From Bacillota bacterium (lineage in GTDB: Bacteria > Bacillota > Negativicutes > Sporomusales > CTSoil-080): 64,000 nucleotides of DNA. Location: NCBI GenBank assembly GCA_017889635.1, contig JAGGAC010000001.1:124001-188000 (forward strand). Direction: 5' to 3'. Shown here in pieces: positions 34,369 to 43,499 of the stretch. Positions within the stretch are counted from its first letter, which is position 1. The number at the start of each line of letters is the position of its first letter. The position numbers and the translations under genes are program-made. The notes below the pieces were generated by a model. The model did not search any database. It saw only the letters and a list, made by a program, of their open reading frames with translations, and was not told the origin of the DNA.

Positions 34369-35631
34369 ATGTCACAGAATGATCGATTGACAAAGAATCA
34401 CTGGTTGAGTTTAGCTGGAGCAACAGCTGGCTGGACTCTGGATGCAATGGATTGGATGATGTTGGCGTTAGCATTGCCAATGATCAAAATATCTTTTGAT
34501 TGCACGCTGCCACAGCTTGGTCTTTTGGCAACGTTTACTTTGGGCGGCGCCGCTCTAGGTGGTGTGATAGTTGGTATTCTAGCCGATTATTATGGACGGG
34601 TTAGGGTGCTTATGTTCACAATGCTATGGTATAGCATTTTTACCGGGATTTGCGGCTTTGCTCAATCTTACGATCAACTCCTGGCCTTGCGGTTTATAAC
34701 TGGTTTTGGTTTGGGCGGTGAATGGGCTGTTGGCGCTGCGCTGGTGTCGGAATACTGGCCAGATCGACATCGTGCTAAGGCTACTGGGTTTGTTCACAGT
34801 GGATGGCCGCTAGGCTATGGCATAGCTTCGGTGGTTTTTATGTATGTTGCTCCGCTTTGGGGTTGGAGGGCACTATTCTGGGTGGGCGTGATTCCGGCTC
34901 TCCTGGCAATTCTTGTAAGGCTTTTTGTACCTGAGCCTGAAGCTTGGGTGGAAGCCAAAAAGAATCGAACTGCTAATGGTGCTGAAAAAGCGCCGGCAAA
35001 GTTTCCGCTTACGACGCTTTTTACCGGAGGGTTATGCAAGATTACTCTTTTGGGAATGGTCTTGTCGTCTGGCGCGCTTATGGCTTATTGGGGATCTGCA
35101 ACCTGGTTACCATCCTTTTTAGCAAACACAAAAGGGCTTAATATTGTGAAAACGGGCGGTTTTCTTATTACGTTGAACGTAGGCGCGTTTCTGGGGTATC
35201 AGTTTTTTGGCTGGCTTGCTGACAAAAGAGGGCGGCGCCTTGCCTTTATCAGCGGTATGGTCTGCGCTATTATTACAACAATTATATATGTGACAATTAA
35301 CAATGACTTAGCACTACTATTTTTTGGGCCGGTTTTTGGTTTTACCACATACGGTTTTTTTGGTATCTTCGGGGCCTATATTTCCGAGCTTTTTCCAACT
35401 GAGGCCAGAGCTACTGGCACCAGTTTGGTATGGAATGTAGGACGAGTGATGTCCATGTTATCGCCATATATTATCGGGGCGTTAGCAGAGAGTAGCGGGA
35501 TGGCTTTGGGATTAGGGATTACGGTTGTCTTTAACTTACTTGGCTTGATTGCGGTATACAATTTGCCGGAAACGGTAAAAGCAGGCGTAAAACTATATAA
35601 TAGAAGTTCAACGGAAGTTGGCAGAATTTAA
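34369..35631 (+). CDS. MFS transporter, AAHS/sialate-type
   Basis: I choose ATG 34369, which follows AAGGAGGCG; the in-frame GTG at 34336 is too early. The 420-residue protein has 12 membrane segments, with WTLDAMDWMMLALALPMIK in helix 1 (the D in the first helix is typical of aromatic-acid:H+ and sialate symporters), ILADYYGRVRVLM (loop 2-3) and ITGFGLGGEWAVGAALVSEYW in helix 4. Uptake of an organic acid is the best guess. It stands alone between terminators. Confidence 0.88.
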   Translation: MSQNDRLTKNHWLSLAGATAGWTLDAMDWMMLALALPMIKISFDCTLPQLGLLATFTLGGAALGGVIVGILADYYGRVRVLMFTMLWYSIFTGICGFAQSYDQLLALRFITGFGLGGEWAVGAALVSEYWPDRHRAKATGFVHSGWPLGYGIASVVFMYVAPLWGWRALFWVGVIPALLAILVRLFVPEPEAWVEAKKNRTANGAEKAPAKFPLTTLFTGGLCKITLLGMVLSSGALMAYWGSATWLPSFLANTKGLNIVKTGGFLITLNVGAFLGYQFFGWLADKRGRRLAFISGMVCAIITTIIYVTINNDLALLFFGPVFGFTTYGFFGIFGAYISELFPTEARATGTSLVWNVGRVMSMLSPYIIGALAESSGMALGLGITVVFNLLGLIAVYNLPETVKAGVKLYNRSSTEVGRI

Positions 35632-35643
35632 TTTGCCAATTAT

Positions 35644-35687
35644 AAGAATAGAAGCTCTGCAATTCAAGATTGCAGGGCTTTTATTCT
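35644..35687 (+). terminator. Intrinsic terminator
   Basis: AAGAATA...AGCTCTGCAAT pairs with ATTGCAGGGCT...TTATTCTT, with an internal T-run, 13 bp after the MFS gene. Confidence 0.75.
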
Positions 35688-35804
35688 TGGATGAGGAAGT
35701 AAATGGATATACAGGATAGAGTTTTTCGGATTATCTGGTGGCGTTTCCGTGACATATTAGCATTAGAAATTATCTAGCGCTGAATTAGGACAGGGAGGTA
35801 TACT

Positions 35805-37178
35805 ATGCTAATTGATAAAAAAAGCGATTTTGATAATCGTGATTTGAACTTTGATGAAATAGACGAGGGGCTTAATACTAGAGAAGCTATAGCTGAAGCT
35901 AAGCGATGTCTAAATTGTGCTAATCCCCTCTGTCGCAAGGGATGCCCCATTGCGAATGAAATTCCAAGTTTTATTCAAGAACTAGCCAAGGGAAATATCG
36001 GCGAGGCAAGCGCAGTTATAGCTAGGAGAAGTAATCTTCCAGCTGTTTGTGGCAGGGTATGCCCGCATGAAAAGCAATGTGAAGCAGCTTGTGTGCTCAA
36101 CAAAAGAGGTTGCGGTATTAAAATTGGCAAACTTGAGCGATTTATTGCCGATTTTGACGCTGAAATGAATATAAGCTCAGTTAACAAAAAAAATGCCACT
36201 AGAGGTAGAGTCGCGGTTATTGGATCAGGTCCGGCCGGACTTACGGTGGCTGGTGATTTAGCAAAGCAGGGGTTTGATATTACTGTTTTCGAAGCTCAGG
36301 CCGAACCAGGCGGAATTCTGATGTATGGTATCCCTGAATTTCGTCTTAGTAAAGAAGTGGTGCGCCGGGAAATACGCAGCATTGAGCGGCTGGGAGTGGT
36401 TTTTCGAACGGGGGTCCTTATTGGTAAGGACCTAACATTAGATGACATGTTTGACGATGGTTACGATGCCATATTTATTGGTACTGGAACTGCTCTGCCT
36501 AAAGAGTTGGAAATTCCAGGCAAGGAGCTGGCTGGTGTTATTCAGGCTATATATTTTTTGCGAATGGTGACACTGGTGAATAGTGGAGCGGTAGCTCGAA
36601 TGGAAGTACCAATTAATGTTGGCGATAAGGTTATTGTGGTTGGCGCCGGTAATGTTGCCATGGATGCCGCTCGAACGGCATTGCGTGTTGGTGCAGCCAA
36701 GGTTACAGTAGTATATCACCGTAGCGAAAGGGATATGTCTGCGCTTAGGTCTGAGTTTGAGGAAGCTAAGCTGGAAGGGGTAAGTTTTAAATGGTTGACA
36801 AGTCCGGTGCGTTACCTGGGAACGGGCAATTTAACAGGTTTAGAATGTACTCGTATGATCTTGACGGATGCTGGTGAGAGAATTAGCACCCAAGAACTGG
36901 AGAAAATTCCAGCTGATAAAGTTATTATCGCGGTTGGACAGCGACCGGCTGCTCGTATTGTTTCGACAACTAAAGGAATTGAGGTAAGTCCGAAAGGGTT
37001 TGTTATTACTAAGGAGCGCCCTTATGGTATGACTACTCGCCGAGGTGTATTCGCCGGGGGCGACGTGGTGCATGAACCGGCTACCGTAGTATTGGCTATG
37101 AAGGAAGCTAAAAAGGTAGCTGTTGGGATTGCGCAATATGTCGAAGCAAAAAAATTGATGGATGAATGCGGTTTATAG
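35805..37178 (+). CDS. GltD/NfnB-like FAD oxidoreductase
   Basis: This 457-residue protein has an N-terminal ferredoxin-like domain with two Cys clusters (CLNCANPLCRKGCPIANEIP and VCGRVCPHEKQCEAACVLN), then a tandem FAD and NADPH Rossmann unit (GRVAVIGSGPAGLTVAGDLA, DKVIVVGAGNVAMDAARTA) and the C-terminal GVFAGGDVVHEPATVVLAMK. It resembles the small subunit of glutamate synthase and NfnB. No large GltB or NfnA subunit is adjacent, so it may be an orphan that works with a ferredoxin partner. The start follows GGGAGG. Confidence 0.9.
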   Translation: MLIDKKSDFDNRDLNFDEIDEGLNTREAIAEAKRCLNCANPLCRKGCPIANEIPSFIQELAKGNIGEASAVIARRSNLPAVCGRVCPHEKQCEAACVLNKRGCGIKIGKLERFIADFDAEMNISSVNKKNATRGRVAVIGSGPAGLTVAGDLAKQGFDITVFEAQAEPGGILMYGIPEFRLSKEVVRREIRSIERLGVVFRTGVLIGKDLTLDDMFDDGYDAIFIGTGTALPKELEIPGKELAGVIQAIYFLRMVTLVNSGAVARMEVPINVGDKVIVVGAGNVAMDAARTALRVGAAKVTVVYHRSERDMSALRSEFEEAKLEGVSFKWLTSPVRYLGTGNLTGLECTRMILTDAGERISTQELEKIPADKVIIAVGQRPAARIVSTTKGIEVSPKGFVITKERPYGMTTRRGVFAGGDVVHEPATVVLAMKEAKKVAVGIAQYVEAKKLMDECGL

Positions 37179-37207
37179 GAGAAGTCCGCGAATTAGAGGT
37201 GTAAATT

Positions 37208-38581
37208 GTGTCAGCTGTTTGTAAAATCGCGATGCTGCTTTTGGCAGGGTTAAGTATCGTGAATCAATTTGTGCCAGGAAACCAGATGACAGTATCGTTC
37301 GTCGCTGCTATTGTTGTATTAGTGTCTGGCATTTGGATTATGGGAAGCGGGTTTAAGAAAGTTACAATAGGTTTCCTTTTTATCGGAATAAGTTTGATGG
37401 TTTATTTTGGGCAACCGTTTTCAGTATGGGTTACCGGGATCAATTACCTGACTAATGTAATATCAATACTGGTTATTATGCAACTCTTTTCTGTTCCGAT
37501 TGAAGTAGGAAAATATGATGAAGCGGTGCGGTATTGGCTAACGAAGTCGTTTAAGAAGGAACCAGGACTTTTTCTTTTTGCGACACTTACTACACATATA
37601 TTTTCAAGCTTTCTACTGTTCGGAACAATACCTGTAATGGTTTCTCTACTTGGACAAACCTTGAAACTTAGTGTGTCAAATTATGAACGGTTTATTTCGG
37701 CAGCAATTTCGCGCGGGTACGCACTGGCAGTATTGTGGGCGCCGGGGGCGATTAACCTGTTATTAGTAGTTCAGGCAACGGAAGTAGGGTGGACGGAACT
37801 TTTTTTCCCTGGCCTAATCTTAAGCCTGATTGGTATTGTAACTTCCTGGATTATTGAAACAAAATTAGTATTGACGGCAAAGCCTATTTTGGGAGATGCA
37901 TTTGGAGCAGGGGTTAATCAAAATCAGGCCGTTGCTGCTAGGAAGGCTGGACATATTATCTTAGTGGTGGTCGGCCTGGTGCTTATTACTGTGCTTTTTG
38001 ATAAACTAAATGTCGGCGCTTCTACTGGCCGGGTTATGTTAGCTGGAATAATTATTGTTCTTGTTTGGAGCACGGCATGCTTAAAACAACCTGATTTTAA
38101 AGCTAATATATTGAATTACTGGCGTAGTGGACTGTTGAAGGCTGGCGATTTAGCTCCCTTGTTTATTGCCATGGGGCTGCTTGCGACTGCTGTGGAAAAA
38201 TCAGGATTGTTGGCATTGGTTCAGCCGGGTCTACAGGAACTTACAAATACAATGGGAGTTTTGGCGATTATAGTGTTACCGGTATTAATGATTTTGGGCG
38301 CGGTTTTGGGTATTCATCCGTTTATTTCTATTGTATTGTTTGGTCATGTGTTTACTGCACTGGCGCTCCCGGTCGCGCCAGTTTCACTTGCTTTGTGCCT
38401 GGCTCTTGGAGGGTCGATTTCTTATATTGTCTCGCCGTTCGCTGGAATAGTCCTTACACTTGCGAAGTTTATAAAGTGTCGGACTGTGGATATTGCTTTA
38501 CGCTGGAATTGGATTTACAGCTTGGTATTTTTTGTGGAGGGTATAGCGTTTTCATATTTTTGGGGACTGTTTTTTGGATAA
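37208..38581 (+). CDS. Multi-pass membrane protein (ion-transporter-like)
   Basis: This 457-residue protein starts with a GTG at 37208 after AGAGGTG, 29 bp after the flavoprotein gene. It has about 11-12 membrane segments. Features such as the tandem helical hairpins with FGTIPVMVSLLGQTLKLS and GIHPFISIVLFGHVFTALAL recall the ion-transporter superfamily (ArsB, DcuC, TRAP-DctM), but I cannot name a family. A transport role is inferred. Close spacing suggests co-transcription with the GltD-like gene and the HD protein downstream. Confidence 0.65.
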   Translation: MSAVCKIAMLLLAGLSIVNQFVPGNQMTVSFVAAIVVLVSGIWIMGSGFKKVTIGFLFIGISLMVYFGQPFSVWVTGINYLTNVISILVIMQLFSVPIEVGKYDEAVRYWLTKSFKKEPGLFLFATLTTHIFSSFLLFGTIPVMVSLLGQTLKLSVSNYERFISAAISRGYALAVLWAPGAINLLLVVQATEVGWTELFFPGLILSLIGIVTSWIIETKLVLTAKPILGDAFGAGVNQNQAVAARKAGHIILVVVGLVLITVLFDKLNVGASTGRVMLAGIIIVLVWSTACLKQPDFKANILNYWRSGLLKAGDLAPLFIAMGLLATAVEKSGLLALVQPGLQELTNTMGVLAIIVLPVLMILGAVLGIHPFISIVLFGHVFTALALPVAPVSLALCLALGGSISYIVSPFAGIVLTLAKFIKCRTVDIALRWNWIYSLVFFVEGIAFSYFWGLFFG

Positions 38582-38631
38582 GTGATTTACATTTTTTATA
38601 AATGTTTAAAAGTGCAAAGGAGGATTGGAAA

Positions 38632-39822
38632 ATGCTCAGGAAATCATTGTTGGAGTTAATATATGATGGCGCTCATATTCAGCGTTGGAACGACCACATT
38701 CGGCCCAAAGGTGGGTTTACTGAACTTGACAAGCAAGCACACAAAATGATTATTGCCTATATTTTAGGCAAATTTGAAACCGACGAAAAGCCGGACGCGC
38801 TAAATTGGCGGCAGTTAATTGAAGGAGGGATCTTCGAATTTCTCCATCGGATTGTACTTACGGACATAAAGCCGCCTGTATTTCATGAACTGATGGACAA
38901 ACATGGTGATCAGCTCAATAATTGGGTGTTAGGACAATTGAAAAATACAATGGATTGTGTCGGACAGGATTTTTATGAGAAGTTTGCCAGGTATTTATCT
39001 GATACGACCTACTCAGCGAGAGAAAAGAAGTTGTTGAAGGCAGCGCATTATTTGGCTACTGAATGGGAGTTCCGAATTATTTATCAGCTTAATTCCCATA
39101 TCTTTGGCGTTGAAGAAACAAAAGCCAGAATTGACAATCAGTTGGAAGAACATTCTGATTTGGCGGGAGTACAAAAAATAGGGCTAAGTGTTAGAAACCG
39201 TAATTTCATTGATTTGATTGGTCAACTAAGATTTCAGCAGCGCTGGACACAGTCGCCCAGAGTGCCTGAAACTTCAGTTATGGGGCATATGCTTATTGTG
39301 GCGATGCTGGCTTATTTTTGCTCTGTGGAAAGCGGCGCTTGTGACAAGCGCCTAGTTAACAACTATTTAACCGGGTTATTCCATGATTTACCTGAAGTGT
39401 TGACTAGAGATATTGTTTCGCCGATAAAAAGTTCAGTCGAAGGGCTGGGCGACCTAATTAAGCAAATTGAGACAAAGCAGGTAGAAGAGAAAATTTTTCC
39501 CTTGCTCCCGGAAGCCTGGCGCGGTGAGCTCAGTTATTTTATCGAAAACGAATTTGCTAATAAAATAATTGTGAATGGTGAGATACGGATTGTTAAAGCT
39601 GAAGAACTTGGTAGTACATATAATTCTCCAGAATACTCGCCAATTGATGGTGAGATGATCAAAGGGTGCGATGAACTAGCGGCGTATATCGAGGCAAAAT
39701 TATCAATTGCCCATGGAATAACTTCCCGGTATTTAAGAGAAGGGGCTGTCTACTTGTATAAGAAGAATGCCAATAAGAAAGTTGCTGGAATAGATTTCGG
39801 ACAATTATTTGACTACTTTTAA
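38632..39822 (+). CDS. HD-domain phosphohydrolase, YfbR/HDDC2-like
   Basis: The ATG at 38632 is chosen because AAAGGAGG precedes it; an ATG at 38602 has none. The 396-residue product has HD-type metal residues: TSVMGHMLIVAMLAYF, GLFHDLPEVLTRDIVSPIKS and a later ELAAYIEAKL. The HDLPEVLTRDI string is like the 5'-deoxynucleotidase YfbR. The N-terminal 180 residues are helical and unrecognised, so this is longer than YfbR (about 200). It may hydrolyse nucleotides; membrane context gives no further hint. Confidence 0.8.
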   Translation: MLRKSLLELIYDGAHIQRWNDHIRPKGGFTELDKQAHKMIIAYILGKFETDEKPDALNWRQLIEGGIFEFLHRIVLTDIKPPVFHELMDKHGDQLNNWVLGQLKNTMDCVGQDFYEKFARYLSDTTYSAREKKLLKAAHYLATEWEFRIIYQLNSHIFGVEETKARIDNQLEEHSDLAGVQKIGLSVRNRNFIDLIGQLRFQQRWTQSPRVPETSVMGHMLIVAMLAYFCSVESGACDKRLVNNYLTGLFHDLPEVLTRDIVSPIKSSVEGLGDLIKQIETKQVEEKIFPLLPEAWRGELSYFIENEFANKIIVNGEIRIVKAEELGSTYNSPEYSPIDGEMIKGCDELAAYIEAKLSIAHGITSRYLREGAVYLYKKNANKKVAGIDFGQLFDYF

Positions 39823-39930
39823 AAGAATACAGCCTACTGATAAAGCTTGCATGTAATTATTTTAAAAGCTTATGTATAAATTTTAATAAAGCGGGCTATA
39901 ATGTAGACAATCCAGAAACATATTCCTTAT

Positions 39931-39960
39931 TTGACATATCTATGAAAGTTATGGTATAAT
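39931..39960 (+). promoter_or_regulatory. Sigma-A promoter of the YabE-like gene
   Basis: TTGACA (39931-39936) and TATAAT (39955-39960) with an 18-bp spacer, 27 bp before the ATG at 39988. Confidence 0.8.
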
Positions 39961-39987
39961 TTTCGAGCGCTAGAAAGGGGGAACTGC

Positions 39988-40992
39988 ATGAGTGGTACTC
40001 AGCTATCTAATTTACGTAAGCTGGGAGGTTTAGCAAGCAGAAATAAGGTAGTTCTTATTATGGTGCTTGTCATAACATCGCTAGTAGTTACCGGGTTTGT
40101 TTGGGCGCATAAGAGAGTAAATATTATTGCAGATGGAAAAAATATCAGCATAAAAACAATTTATAATAAACCAGAAGAAATTTTAGCCCAAGCAAACATC
40201 TATCTCGGACCAAATGACGAGTGTCGTTTATCAACGCCGACGTTGGTAAATAATACGACCATTGAAGTATATCGTTCTATACCTGTAGCAGTAACAGTCA
40301 ATGGAAAAACCGAGGTAATTAATACCGGTAAACCAACGGCTGGTGAATTGGCGGCAAGTTTAGGTTTTTCTAAGGAAAATAGCCGGGTAATTCCCAGCGA
40401 AGATACCAGATTAACCTCTATGATGGATGTCAAGATTGTAACTGTAACAGAAAAATTAGTTACCCAAAAATTGCCGTTAGAATCACAGATTATTCGCCAG
40501 CCAGACAATAGTATGGAAACAGGGGTAGAGGAAACTGCCCAAATCGGTGAGGCAGGACAAAAAGAAGTTCATTTTAAGGTTAGTTTCGAAGATGGGCACG
40601 AGGTTTCGCGTGAGGTTATTGATGAAAAGGTGCTTACACCGGCGAAACCACAAATTATTAGGGTTGGCACGCGGGATACTGTAGAGACTTCGCGTGGTGC
40701 TATGCGTTTTCGGCAGATATACAGGATGGAGGCTACGGCGTACAATCCTACCGATGGCTCAGGCGCTGGTATTACTGCCAGTGGAATTCCGGCGCGACAT
40801 GGCATTGTTGCTGTCGATCCGGCAGTAATTCCGCTGGGTAGCAGGGTGTTTATTCCTGGCTACGGTTTGGCGTTGGCTGCTGATACTGGCGGGGCTATCA
40901 GAGGACATCGTATCGACCTATGTATGGAAAGTTATGGAGAAGCATCCAGTTTTGGACGCCGTATGGTAAAAGTGTACGTTATTGCTGATTGA
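39988..40992 (+). CDS. yabE: YabE/RpfB-like cell-wall protein (DUF348, G5, 3D)
   Basis: This 334-residue protein has one N-terminal membrane segment (VVLIMVLVITSLVVTGFVWA), DUF348 repeats (VNIIADGKNISIKTIYN; IPVAVTVNGKTEVINTGKP), a G5 domain (around 190-230) and a C-terminal 3D domain (MEATAYNPTDGSGAGITASG, VDPAVIPLGSRVFIPG, AADTGGAIRGHRIDL) with the three conserved Asp. 3D domains are lytic transglycosylase or amidase relatives of MltA. YabE next to rnmV and rsmA is the Bacillus yabE-rnmV-ksgA order. It likely remodels peptidoglycan. Confidence 0.92.
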   Translation: MSGTQLSNLRKLGGLASRNKVVLIMVLVITSLVVTGFVWAHKRVNIIADGKNISIKTIYNKPEEILAQANIYLGPNDECRLSTPTLVNNTTIEVYRSIPVAVTVNGKTEVINTGKPTAGELAASLGFSKENSRVIPSEDTRLTSMMDVKIVTVTEKLVTQKLPLESQIIRQPDNSMETGVEETAQIGEAGQKEVHFKVSFEDGHEVSREVIDEKVLTPAKPQIIRVGTRDTVETSRGAMRFRQIYRMEATAYNPTDGSGAGITASGIPARHGIVAVDPAVIPLGSRVFIPGYGLALAADTGGAIRGHRIDLCMESYGEASSFGRRMVKVYVIAD

Positions 40993-41013
40993 TTGGTGTT
41001 AGGTAGTTAATTT

Positions 41014-41060
41014 AAACAGGTAAACCCTGCTTTGCTCTCGGCAGGGTTTACCTGTTTTAT
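41014..41060 (+). terminator. Intrinsic terminator after yabE
   Basis: AAACAGGTAAACCCTGC is perfectly complementary to GCAGGGTTTACCTGTTT across a 10-nt loop, followed by TAT. Confidence 0.85.
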
Positions 41061-41096
41061 CATAAACTAATTTTTTAGACTCGGCGGGGTGAGCAA

Positions 41097-41642
41097 ATGA
41101 TACAGGAAGTTATCGTTGTTGAAGGTAAAAATGATATAGCGGCTGTAAAGCGTTCTGTGGATGCGGAATGTCTGGCAACCGAAGGATTCAGGCTTTCAAC
41201 AGAAGCGCTTAATAGAATCGGAATTGCTTATAAGAAGAATGGGATTATTATACTTACTGATCCTGATAGTGCTGGGGAGCGAATCCGTACAATTCTAACC
41301 GACCGGTTTCCTGAGGCAAAACATGCCTTTATACCCCGGGCGGCGGCGACAAAGAGCGGCGATGTGGGGGTGGAACAAGCCAGCGTTGAGGCTATTCGCT
41401 CAGCATTGGCGAAAACTCGCTATCGGGAGCAGGTACGTAAAGAAGAGTTTACAATAAAGGATATCTGTGCGGCTGGCTTGACTGCATCTGCAGATGCTAT
41501 GAATCGCAGGGCAATTATCGGTGATAAATTAGGTATTGGCTACGCCAATACTAAGACTTTCTTGCACCGGCTTAATCACTATGGGGTGCAGCGCAAAGAA
41601 TTTGATGAAGCTGTAGTACAATTGGAGGAAAGTAATGATTAA
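41097..41642 (+). CDS. rnmV: Ribonuclease M5
   Basis: RNase M5 matures 5S rRNA. The 181-residue TOPRIM protein has QEVIVVEGKNDIAAVKR at the start and GIIILTDPDSAGERIR (DxD) in the middle, followed by the ribosomal-protein-binding C-terminal part. Its stop overlaps rsmA by 8 bp (41635-41642), so they are coupled. Confidence 0.95.
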   Translation: MIQEVIVVEGKNDIAAVKRSVDAECLATEGFRLSTEALNRIGIAYKKNGIIILTDPDSAGERIRTILTDRFPEAKHAFIPRAAATKSGDVGVEQASVEAIRSALAKTRYREQVRKEEFTIKDICAAGLTASADAMNRRAIIGDKLGIGYANTKTFLHRLNHYGVQRKEFDEAVVQLEESND

Positions 41643-42495
41643 ACCATGCATCGCGAAACGAGAAGTTACAACCCATATTTTAAAGTCGTTTGGTATTCAT
41701 GCCAGCAAAAAGCTTGGTCAAAATTTTCTGGTAGATGAAAGTATCGTACGCCAGATTGTTGATGCCGCAGGAGTTACTCCGGCCGATACAGTATTGGAAA
41801 TTGGGCCAGGGATTGGAACGCTGACCCAGGGTCTGGCAGAAGCTAGAGCCGAGGTTGTGGCTGTGGAACTCGATCGCCGCTTGGTGGAGGTGCTGTCAAA
41901 AACTCTTGCCGGCTATGACAATGTAAGGATAGTACAAGGCGATATTTTGAAACTTAATATTGCACAGGAAATACCGAAAAAGGGTTTTAAGGTTGTTGCG
42001 AATCTTCCATATTATATTACGACGCCGATTATAATGAATCTGTTAGAACAGAGGCTGCCAATTGAGTGTTTGGTTACTATGGTGCAAAAGGAAGTGGCGG
42101 AGCGAATGGTGGCTAGACCGGGCGGCAAGGATTATGGAGCATTATCGGTAGCTGTCCAGTATTATACTATTCCCGAAATCATCTTTTGTGTTCCGCCAAA
42201 GTCATTTCTACCTGCGCCAGCAGTTGAGTCGGCGATCATTCGCTGCACTTTGCGCACCGAGTCGCCAGTTAAGATTATTAGTGAGAAAACTTTTTTCCGC
42301 GTTGTCCGGGCTGCGTTCGCGCAACGACGAAAAACTCTTGCCAACGGATTAAAAGCGGCGGGAATCGCGCCAGCGGCAGTTGCCAATATACTGGAAGAGG
42401 CCGGTATAGATGCCTTGCGGCGGGGAGAAACGTTGTCGTTAGATGAATTTGCTGCTGTGGCTAACGCATGGGAAAAATATCATACAGGCCAATAG
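41635..42495 (+). CDS. rsmA: 16S rRNA dimethyladenosine transferase
   Basis: RsmA (KsgA) dimethylates two adenines in helix 45 of 16S rRNA. The 286-residue product has SKKLGQNFLVDESIVRQIV, the SAM motif LEIGPGIGTLTQGL, EEQ-type acidic residues, and the catalytic NLPYYITTPIIM. The start ATG lies within the rnmV 3' end. Confidence 0.97.
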   Translation: MIKPCIAKREVTTHILKSFGIHASKKLGQNFLVDESIVRQIVDAAGVTPADTVLEIGPGIGTLTQGLAEARAEVVAVELDRRLVEVLSKTLAGYDNVRIVQGDILKLNIAQEIPKKGFKVVANLPYYITTPIIMNLLEQRLPIECLVTMVQKEVAERMVARPGGKDYGALSVAVQYYTIPEIIFCVPPKSFLPAPAVESAIIRCTLRTESPVKIISEKTFFRVVRAAFAQRRKTLANGLKAAGIAPAAVANILEEAGIDALRRGETLSLDEFAAVANAWEKYHTGQ

Positions 42496-42498
42496 ATA

Positions 42499-42536
42499 AT
42501 GAAAACGTGCGCTCATTTTAAGAGCGCACGTTTTCA
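42499..42536. terminator. Terminator overlapping two convergent genes
   Basis: ATGAAAACGTGCGCTC pairs with GAGCGCACGTTTTCAT. T-runs occur on both strands. The last codons and stop of the glycosyltransferase (42518) lie inside the stem and loop, so the hairpin is also coding sequence. Confidence 0.8.
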
Positions 42537-43315
42537 TTTAGAAAGCTATCGAGCAAGTCGAAGCGGCGATCTTGGTGATAGCCCAGGTAAGTGGTGTTTT
42601 GCCATTGCCGCGTTCGGGGTTGCTGGTGAAAAACTGCAATTGCCTCAAGACAGTCACCGACGATGGTGTCAATTATTTTGTTAGTATGGATCTGGTTTTT
42701 GATTGATGATCCTAAGCGGTAATGGGGAATGGTTGTTGCTACATCGATTTTTAATTTATGTGTTCTGGCTAACGCCATAACAACCGGTGGAATTGCAATC
42801 TCTTTGGTAGGGATAGTTTCAAGGAGCCGACGGGAAACAGCATGCGGCCCATGTGCTGTAGTGGATAAGTTTACTTTTTTATCCAGACCTAGAGCCTTGT
42901 TTAAATTAAGCCGCCATTGGAAAGTTGGATTATAGCGTTCGATATGACGTGGCGGCGAAGGGTAGCAATTGGTAAGAGCTACATCAAGGTGTTTCAGTTG
43001 AATCCCGTCAACCAACTCTATCAGGTTTTCGTTGAAAGTTCCTACCATATCACCGTCAACAAACAGGACGACATCACTGCCCAGCGATAGTGCAGCTTTT
43101 GCGCCAACCGCCCGAGGAACGTCAATACCTAGGCACTCGTGAAAATACATGATTTGGAGTTTAGGAAGCCGTAATTGTAATATTTCACGCATTGTTGAAT
43201 CTTTTGAACCGTTGGCGATGACAATGATATGATCAATCGGCAAAGTCCCAAGATTTTGTAAAACTGTGGAAATTCGGCCTGCTTCGTTCTTTGCAGGAAC
43301 GACAACACTAATCAA
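42518..43315 (-). CDS. Family-2 glycosyltransferase
   Basis: This 265-residue protein is a GT-A enzyme: SVVVPAKNEAGRISTVLQNL at the N-terminus, HIIVIANGSKDST, VLFVDGDMVG (the DxD metal motif as DGD) and a C-terminal acceptor part. It transfers a sugar from a nucleotide sugar to an unknown acceptor. It ends inside the terminator shared with rsmA and is divergent from yabG. Such spore-adjacent glycosyltransferases may act in coat or exosporium sugars, an inference from context. Confidence 0.85.
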   Translation of the reverse strand: MISVVVPAKNEAGRISTVLQNLGTLPIDHIIVIANGSKDSTMREILQLRLPKLQIMYFHECLGIDVPRAVGAKAALSLGSDVVLFVDGDMVGTFNENLIELVDGIQLKHLDVALTNCYPSPPRHIERYNPTFQWRLNLNKALGLDKKVNLSTTAHGPHAVSRRLLETIPTKEIAIPPVVMALARTHKLKIDVATTIPHYRLGSSIKNQIHTNKIIDTIVGDCLEAIAVFHQQPRTRQWQNTTYLGYHQDRRFDLLDSFLNENVRS

Positions 43316-43344
43316 GTGCCCATCACCTCAGTGGATTGAGTACT

Positions 43345-43366
43345 GTAAAGTCTAGCCAGACTTTAC
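43345..43366. repeat. Inverted repeat upstream of glycosyltransferase and yabG
   Basis: GTAAAGTCT (43345-43353) and AGACTTTAC (43358-43366) with a 4-bp spacer. There is no T-run; it may be an operator in the divergent promoter region. Confidence 0.5.
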
Positions 43367-43499
43367 TACAGTATATCGACAGACAACCTTGTTTGACACT
43401 CCTGCAAAAAAATATCGCTGAGCCGATTAGCCGCTCCTTATTGGTAGCAAATATTCGGCAGAATACATACTATGTAATAGTCAGTAGGGAGGGATGATC

